The position numbers were made by a program, and so were the translations under genes. DNA of 64,000 bases, taken from NCBI GenBank assembly GCA_965198565.1, contig OZ240665.1, positions 744,001 through 808,000 of the forward strand, in the 5' to 3' direction. The notes under the pieces were generated by a model. It worked only from the letters and a program-made list of their open reading frames with translations. It ran no database searches and was not told where the DNA came from. Shown in pieces: positions 40,349 to 49,042 of this stretch (within the stretch, counting starts at the first letter, position 1; the number at the start of each line of letters is the position of its first letter). Origin of the DNA: LMUY01 sp965198565 (lineage in GTDB: Bacteria > Pseudomonadota > Alphaproteobacteria > Acetobacterales > Acetobacteraceae).

Positions 40349-41485
40349 TCAGCTGAGCTGTAGCAGTTGCGCCTTCAGGTAGGCACTCTCGGGAAGCTGC
40401 GGATGCACCGGGTGGTCGGGGCCGGCGCCGGTGGTGGCCAGCACGCGGGCCTCGCGCTTGGCGCGTTGCAATGCCAGCGCCACCTGGCCGGTGAACGCCT
40501 CCACGCTGGCGTGGTGGCTGCACGAGGCGACCAAGAGAAAGCCGCCGGGCGCCACCAGCGGCGCAGCCAGGCGGGCCATGCGGTTGTAGGCGCGCAATCC
40601 GGCCTCGGCGTCCTTGCGCGACTTGGCGAAGGCAGGCGGGTCGCACACCACGATGTCGAAGCGCTGGCCGGACGCGGCGAGCTCACCCATCACGTCGAAT
40701 GCGTCGCCGCGAACGGCGGTGACCTTGGCGGCCAATCCGTTGCGGTCGGCTGCCGATTGGGCGCGGTTCAAGGCGGGGGCGCTGGAATCCACCAAGGTCA
40801 CCGCGCTCGCCCCGGCGGCGGCGGCGCGCAGGCCAAAGGCGCCGGTGTGGCAGAACACGTCCAGCACCGAAGCACCCGGCGCCAGGTCTGCGATGCGGTC
40901 GCGATTGGGCCGCTGGTCGAAGAAGAAGCCGGTCTTCTGGCCGCCCAGCAGGTCGACCGGGAACACGACCCCCGCCTCCACCACCTCCGCCTCGCCGGCG
41001 AAACCCTCGGGCGCTGTCACCGCCTGCGCCAGCCCCTCGTGCTCGCGGGCGGCGCTGTCGTTGCGCAGGACGACGGCGCGCAGCGGCAGCGCTTGCGTCA
41101 GGGCCGCGGTGATCTCGGGCAGCATGCGGTCGGCAAAGGCGGTGTTCGCCTGCACCACGGCCACGTCGCCATAGCGGTCCACCACCAGGCCCGGCAGGCG
41201 GTCGGCCTCGGCGTGGACCAGGCGGTGGTAGGGACTGTCGCACACCCGGGCGCGCAAGGCGGCGGCGGCGGCGATGCGCGCGCTCACCCAGGCGGCGTCG
41301 ATCTCGGCCGCCGGGTCACGGTCGAGGAAGCGGGCGGCGATCAGGCTGTGCGGGTTGAACGCGAAGGTGCCGTGGCGCCAGCCGTCCTCGCTCTCCAGCC
41401 GCACCGGGCCGCCCGACGGCCAGCTCCGATGCGCCGGCGTCATGGCGATCTCGTTGCTGTAGGCCCAAGGGTGGCCGGCGCGCAC
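40349..41485 (-). CDS. RlmI-like class I SAM-dependent rRNA cytosine methyltransferase
   Basis: A 378-residue protein from GTG 41485. A PUA-like N-terminus (RAGHPWAYSNEIA) precedes a Rossmann methyltransferase with GGQKTGFFFDQRPNR, motif I VLDVFCHTGAFGLRAAAAGA and motif IV VVCDPPAFAKSRKD. This is the RlmI/RlmK family that makes 5-methylcytosine in 23S rRNA. AGGA lies seven bases before this GTG. However, about a dozen residues upstream in frame (LLRLSPRQDRR) also look like the family's first strand, and no ATG, GTG or TTG starts them; CTG 41518 is possible. It is downstream of phaC on the same strand. Confidence 0.88.
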   Translation of the reverse strand: MRAGHPWAYSNEIAMTPAHRSWPSGGPVRLESEDGWRHGTFAFNPHSLIAARFLDRDPAAEIDAAWVSARIAAAAALRARVCDSPYHRLVHAEADRLPGLVVDRYGDVAVVQANTAFADRMLPEITAALTQALPLRAVVLRNDSAAREHEGLAQAVTAPEGFAGEAEVVEAGVVFPVDLLGGQKTGFFFDQRPNRDRIADLAPGASVLDVFCHTGAFGLRAAAAGASAVTLVDSSAPALNRAQSAADRNGLAAKVTAVRGDAFDVMGELAASGQRFDIVVCDPPAFAKSRKDAEAGLRAYNRMARLAAPLVAPGGFLLVASCSHHASVEAFTGQVALALQRAKREARVLATTGAGPDHPVHPQLPESAYLKAQLLQLS

Positions 41486-41529
41486 CCGGCGGTCCTGCCG
41501 GGGTGAGAGGCGGAGCAGCTTGTGGGTTG

Positions 41530-43353
41530 CTATGCCTTCACCCGCACGTAGCTGCCGGGCGCATCCTCGATCGGGGTCAATCGGCCATCGCCGGGCCAGC
41601 GCGCGGGCACCGACTCGGCCGCCAGCGATGTCACCCAGCGCTGCCAATCGGGCCACCACGAGCCGGCGAACTCCTGCGCGCCGGCGAACCACTGCTCCGG
41701 CGTCGGCGGCAGCGCGCTGTTCAGCCAGTGGCTGTACTTGCCACCCTCGGGGGGGTTGACCACGCCGGCGATATGGCCGCTGGCGGCGAGCACGAAGCGC
41801 ACCGCGCCGTCCACCCGCGAGCCCAGGAGCTGGGTGCCGCGGTAGGTGCTGCGCCAGGGGGCGATGTGGTCCTCGCGGGTGCTGACGAAGTAGGCCGGGG
41901 TGTGCACCGTGCCGAGATCGATACGCTCGCCGCCCAGTTCGAGTTCGCCGGACGCTAGCTTGTTGGCGTGATACATGTTGCGCAGGTAGTAGCTGTGCAT
42001 GCGGGCCGGCATGCGGGTGGCGTCGCCGTTCCAATACAGCAGGTCGAACTGGAACGGCTCGTTGCCCAACAGGTAGTTGTTCACCACGAAGGACCAGATC
42101 AGGTCGTTGGCGCGCAGCAGGTTGAAGGTCTGCGCCATGTCGGCGCCCTCGAGCACGCCTTGCCGCTGCATCTTCTGCTCGAGGCTGGCGAGTTGCTCCT
42201 CGTCGATGAACACGCTGAGTTCGCCCGCCTCGGCGAAGTCGGTCATGGTGACGAAGAAGGTGGCGCTCTTGATGCGGTCGTCGCCGCGCGTCTTCATCCA
42301 AGCCAGGGTGCAGGCGAGCAGGGTGCCGCCCAGGCAATAGCCGATGACGTTGGCGTCCCGCTCGCCGGTGGCTTGCTCGATGGCGTCCAGGGCGGCGAAC
42401 ACGCCCTCGGTCATGTAGTCCTCGAAGCCGCGGTCGGCCATGGTCTCGTCCGGGTTCACCCAGCTCACCATGAACACGGTGTGACCCTGGGCGACGGCCC
42501 AGCGCACGAAGCTGTTCTTGGGGCGCAAATCCAGGATGTAGAACTTGTTGATCCAGGGCGGCAGGATCAGCAGCGGCCGCTTGAGCACCTGCTCGGTGGC
42601 GGGCGAGTACTGGATGAGCTGCATCAAGCCGTTCTGGAACACCACCTTGCCGGGGGAGACGGCGATGTTCTCGCCGAGCTTGAAGGCGTCCATGTCGGTC
42701 ATCTTGATGGCGAGCTTGCCGCGGCCGCGTTCGAGGTCGGCGAGCAGGTTGTTCAGCCCGCGCAGCAGGTTCTCGCCGCCGGTCTCGGCCGTCTTGCGCA
42801 GCACCTCGGGGTTGGTCAGCAGGAAGTTGGACGGGCTCATCGCGTCGATGAACTGGCGGGCGTAGAAGTCGACCTTTTGCGCGGTCTTCGGGTCCAGCCC
42901 CTCGGCGCGGCCCACCACGTCCTGCACGAAGCGGGCGGAGAGCAGGTAGGACTGCTTGATGAAGTCGAAGACCTCGTTTTCCTTCCAGAGCTCGTCCTTG
43001 AAGCGCTTGTCCTTGGGATCGGCCTGGATGACGGCTGCGGCCGGCTCGCCGGGGGCCGCGAACATGCGCCGGGCGGTGCTTTGCCACAGCGTCATGTAGT
43101 CCTGCCAGAAGCCGATCTGCGCCTGCACCAGCCCGGCGGGATTGGCCATCAGCTTGGCCGTCATGTCGAGAAAGGCGGTGCCGATATGCAGCGGGTCGAG
43201 GTTGGGGGCCTCGCGGGTCTGGCGCTTGAGCCACTCGGCCACGATGCGCTGCGAGCGTTCGGCGATGTCGGCCATGTTGCGGCCGAGTGCGCCGGGGTCT
43301 GCTGGAGTGGAGGCGTGCGCGTCGGGCGCTGCAGTTGGGCCGCTATCCGGCAT
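41530..43353 (-). CDS. phaC: Class I poly(3-hydroxyalkanoate) synthase
   Basis: A 607-residue polymerase. The lipase-like box is GYCLGG with catalytic Cys340; the N-terminal PhaC_N region has FWQDYMTLWQSTARRM and WINKFYILDLRPKNSF. Later parts include DLIWSFVVNNYLLG and REDHIAPW with catalytic Asp, and ASGHIAGVVNPP with catalytic His. It polymerises (R)-3-hydroxyacyl-CoA on storage granules. ATG 43353 is preferred because AAGGAC precedes it by a few bases; a GTG at 43377 adds eight residues. phaA and phaB are not in the window, but a phasin gene lies 5 kb away. Divergent from the OmpA-like gene. Confidence 0.96.
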   Translation of the reverse strand: MPDSGPTAAPDAHASTPADPGALGRNMADIAERSQRIVAEWLKRQTREAPNLDPLHIGTAFLDMTAKLMANPAGLVQAQIGFWQDYMTLWQSTARRMFAAPGEPAAAVIQADPKDKRFKDELWKENEVFDFIKQSYLLSARFVQDVVGRAEGLDPKTAQKVDFYARQFIDAMSPSNFLLTNPEVLRKTAETGGENLLRGLNNLLADLERGRGKLAIKMTDMDAFKLGENIAVSPGKVVFQNGLMQLIQYSPATEQVLKRPLLILPPWINKFYILDLRPKNSFVRWAVAQGHTVFMVSWVNPDETMADRGFEDYMTEGVFAALDAIEQATGERDANVIGYCLGGTLLACTLAWMKTRGDDRIKSATFFVTMTDFAEAGELSVFIDEEQLASLEQKMQRQGVLEGADMAQTFNLLRANDLIWSFVVNNYLLGNEPFQFDLLYWNGDATRMPARMHSYYLRNMYHANKLASGELELGGERIDLGTVHTPAYFVSTREDHIAPWRSTYRGTQLLGSRVDGAVRFVLAASGHIAGVVNPPEGGKYSHWLNSALPPTPEQWFAGAQEFAGSWWPDWQRWVTSLAAESVPARWPGDGRLTPIEDAPGSYVRVKA

Positions 43354-43418
43354 GCTCGTCCTTCCCGTCGGGTTCACACACCGCTAGAGAAGACCCGTGC
43401 GGAGGCGGTCACCGGCTT

Positions 43419-44345
43419 ATGATTGCTGTGGGTCATTTAGGTAGTCACCTGGTTTGGCGGCGGCAAGTCCGGCTGCGGCAAGCGTCGCGTTTGGTGATGG
43501 CTGCGTGGCTGGGTAGCAGCCTGGCGGGCTGCGGCCAAGACCCGCTGGGCGGCGGGGTGGACCTGTTCCACAACCTGCAGGGCGGCGAGATCGCCAAGCA
43601 GCGGCCGCCGCCGCCGGGTTCGCACGACCGCTATCCCAATCTCGGCACGATCCCGGCGCGGCCGCCCGCGCCGGACATCGCGAGCGAACAACGCATGTCG
43701 GACCAATTGGCGGCGGAGCGCGACGCGGCCGAGCGCGCGGCGGCGGCCAGCCCGCTGGTGGTGCGGACTGCGACGGCGGCTCCGGCGGTGCCCGCCCAGC
43801 CGGCGGCGCCCGACCCGAACGCCAACCGCGTCGTGGTGGACGCAGCGCCATCCCCGCCCGCGCCACCCGCCCCGGCCCCGAGCGCGGCCCCAAGCGCGTT
43901 CGATGCGGTGCCGGCGGTGCCGGACGCGATCACCTCCGGCCCGCTGCCGAGCTTCGCCGCCGCCGCGCCCGCACCGCCGGCCGGGCTTGGCGTGAGCGTG
44001 CCGCCGCCGCCCGCGCCGACGGCCCCGGCGGCTGCCCCCGCTGCCGCGCCGGCGGTTCCGCCCAACACCGTGGCCGTACAGTTCACGCCGGGCTCGGCCG
44101 CCTTGCCGCCTTCGGCCAACCTGAACCTGCGCCGCTTCGCCCTGGCGCATAAGGGCGCGGCGCTGACGGTGACCGGGCATGGCGAGGCGCCGGACCGCAC
44201 GCCGGAAGCCCAGGCGGCCGCACTGGCCTTGGCGCTGAACCGGGCGCAGGCGATCGCCGCCGCGCTGGCCGAGGCGGGCGTGCCGGCGTCCAACCTGAAG
44301 CTGCGCGCCGACGCCGTGGGCACCGGCGGATTTGCCACATTGTAG
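43419..44345 (+). CDS. OmpA-family-like lipoprotein with proline/alanine-rich linker
   Basis: A 308-residue protein. A basic lead and hydrophobic stretch (RLVMAAWLGSSLAGC) end in a lipobox cysteine. Residues ~120-225 are Ala/Pro-rich (SPPAPPAPAPSAAPSAF; PPPPAPTAPAAAPAAAP) and should be extended. The last ~85 residues look like an OmpA/MotB peptidoglycan-binding domain (VQFTPGSAALPPSANLNLRR..LTVTGHGEAPDRTPEAQAAA..LNRAQAIAAALAEAGVP). The usual NRR/R residues are only partly kept. Likely anchored in the outer membrane and spanning to peptidoglycan. Start at ATG 43419 is tentative. The aminotransferase follows 14 bases later. Confidence 0.78.
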   Translation: MIAVGHLGSHLVWRRQVRLRQASRLVMAAWLGSSLAGCGQDPLGGGVDLFHNLQGGEIAKQRPPPPGSHDRYPNLGTIPARPPAPDIASEQRMSDQLAAERDAAERAAAASPLVVRTATAAPAVPAQPAAPDPNANRVVVDAAPSPPAPPAPAPSAAPSAFDAVPAVPDAITSGPLPSFAAAAPAPPAGLGVSVPPPPAPTAPAAAPAAAPAVPPNTVAVQFTPGSAALPPSANLNLRRFALAHKGAALTVTGHGEAPDRTPEAQAAALALALNRAQAIAAALAEAGVPASNLKLRADAVGTGGFATL

Positions 44346-44359
44346 GGGTAGGGGACGCC

Positions 44360-45565
44360 ATGACTGCCGAGTTCCACCGCATCCGCCGCCTGCCGCCCTA
44401 CGTGTTCGCCGAGGTGAATGGTGCCAAGGCGCGCGCCCGGGCGGCCGGCGAGGACATCGTCGACCTCGGCATGGGCAACCCGGACAGCGCCACCCCGCCG
44501 CACATCGTGGCCAAGCTGGTGGAGGCGGTGGCCGACCCGCGCACGCATCGCTACAGCGCCAGCAAGGGCATCCCCGGGCTGCGCCGCGCCCTGGCCGGCT
44601 ATTATGCCAGGCGGTTCGACGTGCGGCTCGACCCGGAGACCGAGGTGGTGGCGACCCTGGGCAGCAAGGAGGGCCTGGCCAACTTGGCCGCCGCCATCAC
44701 CAGCCCCGGCGACACCATTTTGGTGCCGAACCCGTCCTACCCGATCCACCAATTCGGCTTCATCATCGCCGGCGCCTCGGTGCGCTCGGTGCCGGCGCGG
44801 CCGGACGAGAGCATGCTGCGCGCGCTGGACCAGGCGGTGCGCCATTCGGTGCCGCCACCGACGGCGCTGATCGTGAACTTCCCGTCCAACCCGACCGCCT
44901 ACACGGCCAGCCTGGACTTCTACCGCGAGGTGGTGGCGTTCTGCCGCAAGCACGACATCCTGATCTTCTCCGACCTGGCCTATGCCGAGATCTATTTCGG
45001 CGACGAGGTGCCGCCCTCGATGCTGCAAGTGCCCGGCGCGCGCGACATCACGGTCGAGTTCACCTCCATGTCCAAGACCTACTCGATGCCGGGCTGGCGC
45101 ATGGGGTTTGCCGCCGGCAATGCGCGGATGATTTCGGCCTTGGCGCGGATGAAGTCATATCTGGACTACGGCGCCTTCACCCCGATCCAGGTGGCGGCGG
45201 CGGCGGCGCTGAACGGGCCGCAGGATTGCGTGGCGGAGATGCGCGCGCTCTATAAGGAGCGGCGGGACGTGCTGGTGCGTGGTTTGCGCGCCGCCGGCTG
45301 GGACGTGCCGAGCCCGGAGGCGTCGATGTTCACCTGGGCGCCGATCCCGCCCGCCTACGCGCATCTGGGCAGCGTGGCGTTCAGCAAGCTGCTGCTGGCC
45401 CGCGCGAAGGTGGCGGTGGCGCCGGGCATCGGCTTCGGCGAGCAGGGCGACGGGCACGTGCGGATCGCGCTGGTGGAGAACACGCACCGCTTGCGCCAGG
45501 CGGTGCGGAACATAAAGGGGTTCTTGGGGGCAGGCTCGAACGTGGCGGCGGAGACAGTGGTTTGA
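44360..45565 (+). CDS. PLP-dependent aminotransferase, class I/II (AlaC-like)
   Basis: A 401-residue fold-type I aminotransferase. The PLP Lys is in SMSKTYSMPGWRMGF, with upstream NFPSNPTAY and FSDLAYAEIYF. The N-terminal RIRRLPPYVFAEVNGAKARAR and GMGNPDSATPPHI match AlaC/LL-diaminopimelate aminotransferase-like proteins of alphaproteobacteria. It is 515 bases upstream of homoserine dehydrogenase, so an amino-acid role (alanine or the aspartate family) is plausible, but repeats and a minus-strand gene intervene. ATG 44360 lies after GGGGTAGGGGAC. Confidence 0.9.
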   Translation: MTAEFHRIRRLPPYVFAEVNGAKARARAAGEDIVDLGMGNPDSATPPHIVAKLVEAVADPRTHRYSASKGIPGLRRALAGYYARRFDVRLDPETEVVATLGSKEGLANLAAAITSPGDTILVPNPSYPIHQFGFIIAGASVRSVPARPDESMLRALDQAVRHSVPPPTALIVNFPSNPTAYTASLDFYREVVAFCRKHDILIFSDLAYAEIYFGDEVPPSMLQVPGARDITVEFTSMSKTYSMPGWRMGFAAGNARMISALARMKSYLDYGAFTPIQVAAAAALNGPQDCVAEMRALYKERRDVLVRGLRAAGWDVPSPEASMFTWAPIPPAYAHLGSVAFSKLLLARAKVAVAPGIGFGEQGDGHVRIALVENTHRLRQAVRNIKGFLGAGSNVAAETVV

Positions 45566-45579
45566 GGCACGCCCTGAAT

Positions 45580-45966
45580 CTAAAGCCCTCTCCCTCTGGG
45601 AGAGGGTTGGGTGAGGGCTGCCGCCCGCGCCTCCAATGTCCGCAGCAAGTGCGCGAGCACGCCCTCCAGGTTGCTGCCGATCTCGTTGTTCCAGAAGCGG
45701 ACCACGCCGAACCCCAGTGCGCGGATCGCCTGCTCGCGCCCGGCATCGAGACCCGTCTCGTGCTGTCCGCCATCGAGCTCCACGACCAGCCGCGCCTCGA
45801 CGCAGAGGAAGTCCACGACATACGGCCCAACCGAGACCTGGCGGCGGAACTTGAAGCCGGCCAGCCGCCGATCACGCAGGGCGAACCACATCGTGCGCTC
45901 GGCATTGGTCTGGTTGCGGCGGAGGGTGGCCGCGTGCGCGTTGGTGCGATTTCCGAGCGGGGGCAT
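45580..45966 (-). CDS. DUF559 endonuclease-like protein embedded in palindromic repeats
   Basis: A 128-residue protein of the DUF559 group, a PD-(D/E)XK/Vsr-like nuclease fold. Visible parts: RRNQTNAERTMWFALRDRR, FRRQVSVGPYVVDFLC (likely catalytic Asp), LVVELDGGQH (E-x-D) and RFWNNEIGSNLEGVL. Its last ~12 residues (ALTQPSPRGRGL) and stop are encoded by a GGGAGAGGG repeat copy at 45585-45617, and two more copies lie directly upstream of its start. It is opposite in direction to the aminotransferase and homoserine dehydrogenase genes on each side, so it looks inserted between them. DNA target unknown. Confidence 0.8.
   Translation of the reverse strand: MPPLGNRTNAHAATLRRNQTNAERTMWFALRDRRLAGFKFRRQVSVGPYVVDFLCVEARLVVELDGGQHETGLDAGREQAIRALGFGVVRFWNNEIGSNLEGVLAHLLRTLEARAAALTQPSPRGRGL
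45585..45617. repeat. GGGAGAGGG repeat inside the DUF559 3' end
   Basis: Complete copy (stem then GTTGGGTGAGGG). Read on the minus strand it encodes the last codons of the DUF559 protein. It also lies between the convergent ends of the aminotransferase and DUF559 genes, so it may terminate both transcripts. Confidence 0.9.
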
Positions 45967-45990
45967 ACTGCCATCGTATGTGCCGTCGGG

Positions 45991-46070
45991 CCCTCACCCA
46001 ACCCTCTCCCAGAGGGAGAGGGCTTTTTTCTTCTTCTCCCTCTCACTCTGGGAGAGGGCCGGGGTGAGGG
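45991..46070. repeat. Inverted pair of GGGAGAGGG repeats before homoserine dehydrogenase
   Basis: Copies 45991-46023 and 46036-46070 face outward with only 12 bases (TTTTTTCTTCTT) between them. The second copy ends GGGGTGAGGG ten bases before the hom ATG, and GAGGG there is the only Shine-Dalgarno candidate for hom. The pair separates the divergent DUF559 and hom genes. Confidence 0.9.
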
Positions 46071-46079
46071 TAGCCCCCC

Positions 46080-47339
46080 ATGCGCATAGCCCTCGCCGGT
46101 CTGGGCACCGTGGGAGGCGGCGTGTTCCAGCTCCTCCACCACAACGCCGACCTCATCACCGCACGCGCCGGCCAGCCCATCACGGTCGCCGCCGTCTCTG
46201 CACGCGACCGAAGCAAACACCGCGATCTCGCGCTCGACCACATCACGTGGATCCCCGACCCGCACGACCTCGCCACCCTCCCAGGCATCGACGCGGTGGT
46301 GGAACTGATCGGCGGCGCCGAGGACCCGGCGCGCGGGCTCGTCACCGCCTGCCTCGCAGCCGGGCGGCCCGTGGTCACCGCCAACAAGGCGCTGCTCGCG
46401 CTGCATGGCGCCAGCCTGCCCCGCACAGCCCCACTCGCCTTCGAAGCGGCTGTCGCGGGCGGCATCCCGGCCATCAAGGCGCTGCGGGAAGGCCTCGCCG
46501 GCAACCGCATCAGCCGGGTCGCCGGCATCCTCAACGGCACCTGCAACTACATCCTCACCGCCATGCGCGAACAACGGCGCGAGTTCGCCGACGTGCTCGC
46601 CGAAGCGCAGCAACTCGGTTACGCCGAAGCCGACCCGGCAACCGACATCGACGGCATCGACGCCGCCCACAAGCTCGCCATCCTCGCCGCGCTCGCCTTC
46701 GGCCACCCCGTGCGCTTCGAGGCGGTGTCGGTGGAGGGCATCCGCCGGGTCAGCGCGCTCGACATCGCCTTCGCCGAGGAACTGGGCTACCGCATCAAGC
46801 TGCTCGGCATCGCGCGGCGCACCGACGCGGGCGTCGAGGCGCGGGTGCATCCCTGCCTGGTGCCGGCGGCGGCCCCGATCGCCCGGGTGGATGGGGTGTT
46901 CAACGCGGTGGTGATCGAGGGCGATGCGGTGGGCCGCGTGGTGCTGGAAGGGCGCGGCGCCGGCGCCGGGCCGACCGCCTCGGCCGTGGTGGCGGACTTG
47001 ATCGACCTCGCGCGCGGCCGCCTGACGCCGCCTTGGGGACAGGACAGCCTGGCCGACATCCCGGTCGTGCCCGGAGGCGAGCATGTCGGCGCGTTCTACC
47101 TGCGCCTGATGGTCACCGACCGGCCCGGCGTGATCGCCGACGTCGCCGCCATCCTGCGCGATTACGGCGTCTCGCTCGAATCGCTGCTGCAGCACGGCCG
47201 CAGCTCGCAGGAGGCGGTGCCGGTGGTTCTGGTGACGCATGAAGTGCAGGAAGCGCCTATGCTGGCGGCCACGGAGCGCATCGCGGCGCTGCCCGCGATC
47301 CTGGAACCACCCGCCTTGATCCGCATCGAAGCTGGCTGA
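46080..47339 (+). CDS. hom: Homoserine dehydrogenase
   Basis: A 419-residue NAD(P)-dependent enzyme reducing aspartate semialdehyde to homoserine, on the path to threonine and methionine. The Rossmann start is IALAGLGTVGGGVFQLL. The catalytic region shows TANKALLA, EAAVAGGIPAIKALREGL, NGTCNYILT, and the signature AEADPATDIDGIDAAHKLAIL. A C-terminal ACT domain (YLRLMVTDRPGVIADVAAIL) should give threonine feedback control. The ATG at 46080 follows a palindromic repeat whose end acts as the only visible ribosome binding site. glpX follows 13 bases later. Confidence 0.96.
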   Translation: MRIALAGLGTVGGGVFQLLHHNADLITARAGQPITVAAVSARDRSKHRDLALDHITWIPDPHDLATLPGIDAVVELIGGAEDPARGLVTACLAAGRPVVTANKALLALHGASLPRTAPLAFEAAVAGGIPAIKALREGLAGNRISRVAGILNGTCNYILTAMREQRREFADVLAEAQQLGYAEADPATDIDGIDAAHKLAILAALAFGHPVRFEAVSVEGIRRVSALDIAFAEELGYRIKLLGIARRTDAGVEARVHPCLVPAAAPIARVDGVFNAVVIEGDAVGRVVLEGRGAGAGPTASAVVADLIDLARGRLTPPWGQDSLADIPVVPGGEHVGAFYLRLMVTDRPGVIADVAAILRDYGVSLESLLQHGRSSQEAVPVVLVTHEVQEAPMLAATERIAALPAILEPPALIRIEAG

Positions 47340-47352
47340 AAGGTCCCCACCC

Positions 47353-48324
47353 ATGGAAATGAATTACGACCGCAACTTGGCGATGGAGCTGGTCCGGGTC
47401 AGCGAGGCGGGGGCGCTGGGGGCCAGCCGCTGGATGGGGCGCGGCAACAAGAACGAGGCCGACGGCGCCGCAGTGGAAGCGATGCGCCGCGCCTTCGACA
47501 GCTTGGCCATCGACGGCACGGTGGTGATCGGCGAGGGCGAGATGGACGAGGCGCCGATGCTCTATATCGGCGAGAAAGTGGGCAGCGGCGGCCCGGCGAT
47601 GGACATCGCGATCGACCCGCTCGAGGGCACCACCATCACCGCCAAGGGCGGGCCGAACGCCATGGCCACAGTGGCACTGGCCGAACGCGGCAACTTCCTG
47701 CACGCGCCCGACATCTACATGCAGAAGATCGCCGTCGGCCCCGGGCTGCCCAAAGGCGTGGTGCATCTGGACGCGCCGATCGGCGACAACCTGCGCAACC
47801 TGGCCGCGGCCAAGCAGGTCGACATCGGCGAGCTGGTGTTGTGCACGCTGGACCGCGACCGCCATGCCGAGATGATCGCGGGGGCGCGGGAAGCCGGGGC
47901 GCGCATCATGCTGATCGGCGATGGCGACGTGTCGGGCGTGATCATGGCGGCGCAGGCCAATAGCGGCGTCGACATCTTCGTAGGCGTTGGCGGCGCGCCG
48001 GAGGGCGTGCTGGCCGCCGCGGCGCTGCGCTGCCTGGGTGGGCAGATGCAAGGGCGGCTGCTGTTCGAGGACGCGGCGCAGGCCGAGCGGGCGCGCGGCA
48101 TGGGCGTCGCCGACCCGAGCCGGGTCTATGAGCTGGAGGAAATGGCGAAGGGCGACGTGATGTTCGCGGCCACCGGCGTCACCACCGGGCCGATGCTGCG
48201 TGGAGTCCGCCGCTGGGCGACGGGCGCGGTGACGCATTCGCTGGTGATGCGGAGCAAATCGGGCACGGTGCGGTATGTCGAGGCGCACCACAATTTTGCG
48301 ACCAAGACTTGGCAGCCGAACTGA
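47353..48324 (+). CDS. glpX: Class II fructose-1,6-bisphosphatase
   Basis: A 323-residue GlpX-type phosphatase of gluconeogenesis. Motifs: GRGNKNEADGAAVEAMR, VVIGEGEMDEAPMLYIGE and AIDPLEGTT (metal/phosphate binding), GDGDVSGVI, and GVGGAPEGVLAAAAL. Length is typical. It follows hom by 13 bases with GAAAGG as ribosome binding site, and the hom-glpX order recurs in alphaproteobacteria. A palindromic repeat downstream separates it from the convergent phasin gene. Confidence 0.96.
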   Translation: MEMNYDRNLAMELVRVSEAGALGASRWMGRGNKNEADGAAVEAMRRAFDSLAIDGTVVIGEGEMDEAPMLYIGEKVGSGGPAMDIAIDPLEGTTITAKGGPNAMATVALAERGNFLHAPDIYMQKIAVGPGLPKGVVHLDAPIGDNLRNLAAAKQVDIGELVLCTLDRDRHAEMIAGAREAGARIMLIGDGDVSGVIMAAQANSGVDIFVGVGGAPEGVLAAAALRCLGGQMQGRLLFEDAAQAERARGMGVADPSRVYELEEMAKGDVMFAATGVTTGPMLRGVRRWATGAVTHSLVMRSKSGTVRYVEAHHNFATKTWQPN

Positions 48325-48357
48325 GGGCGTCGGCCACCCTCCAGCTTGCGGCCGCCA

Positions 48358-48395
48358 CCCTCACCCCGGCCCTCTCCCGCCGGCGGGAGAGGGAG
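48358..48395. repeat. GGGAGAGGG repeat between glpX and the phasin gene
   Basis: CCCTCACCCCGG followed by stem CCCTCTCCCGCCGGCGGGAG and AGGG. Single copy between two convergent gene ends, terminator-like position. Confidence 0.88.
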
Positions 48396-48400
48396 AAACG

Positions 48401-48934
48401 TTACACCCCCGGTTGGGCGGACTTGGCGACCAGGAGCTTCACCTCCTCGACGGCCTCGGTGAAGCGGTGGTTCAGCAAGGTCAGCGCCTCGCCGTTGGAC
48501 TTCTGGATCAAGCCGCTGATCTCCTGCATGTTGGACACCGCCCGCTCATAAGCCGATTTCAGCATGTCGGCTTGCTGGGCGGCGCGGGATTGCGGCGTCT
48601 CGGTGGCGGAGAAATGGCGCATGCCATCCGACAGTTCAGCCATGGTCTGCTGCATGATTTCCATGTTGCGCCGGGCGATCGCCTGCGCTCCCTCCAGCGC
48701 AACCTTGTTGGCGGCCGCGAGCGTCTCGAGGTTGCGCCGATGCGCGCCCATCAGCGCTTCGATGTCGGGAACCGGCATCTTCATGCCGCCAAGCATCTTG
48801 GTGAACTCGTTCATGGCCGAAGCGCTCATGTCGGCGAAGTTGCGGCTCATGGCGTTCGCGGTGTTCATCCCTGTCTGCGCGGCCTCTTCGGCAGCCTTGG
48901 CTTGATTGTTCATCCCATAGCTGTCGTCGGACAT
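48401..48934 (-). CDS. Phasin family protein
   Basis: A 177-residue, amphipathic, mostly helical protein of the phasin_2 type. Features: methionine/asparagine-rich start (NNQAKAAEEAAQTGMNTANAM), the core RRNLETLAAANKVALEGAQAIARR, and a helical tail EVKLLVAKSA. It coats PHA granules, consistent with the phaC gene in this window. AGGA lies nine bases before ATG 48934. An AT-rich stretch upstream (48940-49010) probably carries its promoter, and no other gene is in that space. Confidence 0.9.
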   Translation of the reverse strand: MSDDSYGMNNQAKAAEEAAQTGMNTANAMSRNFADMSASAMNEFTKMLGGMKMPVPDIEALMGAHRRNLETLAAANKVALEGAQAIARRNMEIMQQTMAELSDGMRHFSATETPQSRAAQQADMLKSAYERAVSNMQEISGLIQKSNGEALTLLNHRFTEAVEEVKLLVAKSAQPGV

Positions 48935-49042
48935 ATCCGCGATCCTTTTATGTTTAAGCCGTCCGTCTTCTTTAAAGCGTATTGGCTTTTGGGCAAATGC
49001 ACACCCGACATTAACCTGCACCCAGCGGTTGGGCCACCGGCA

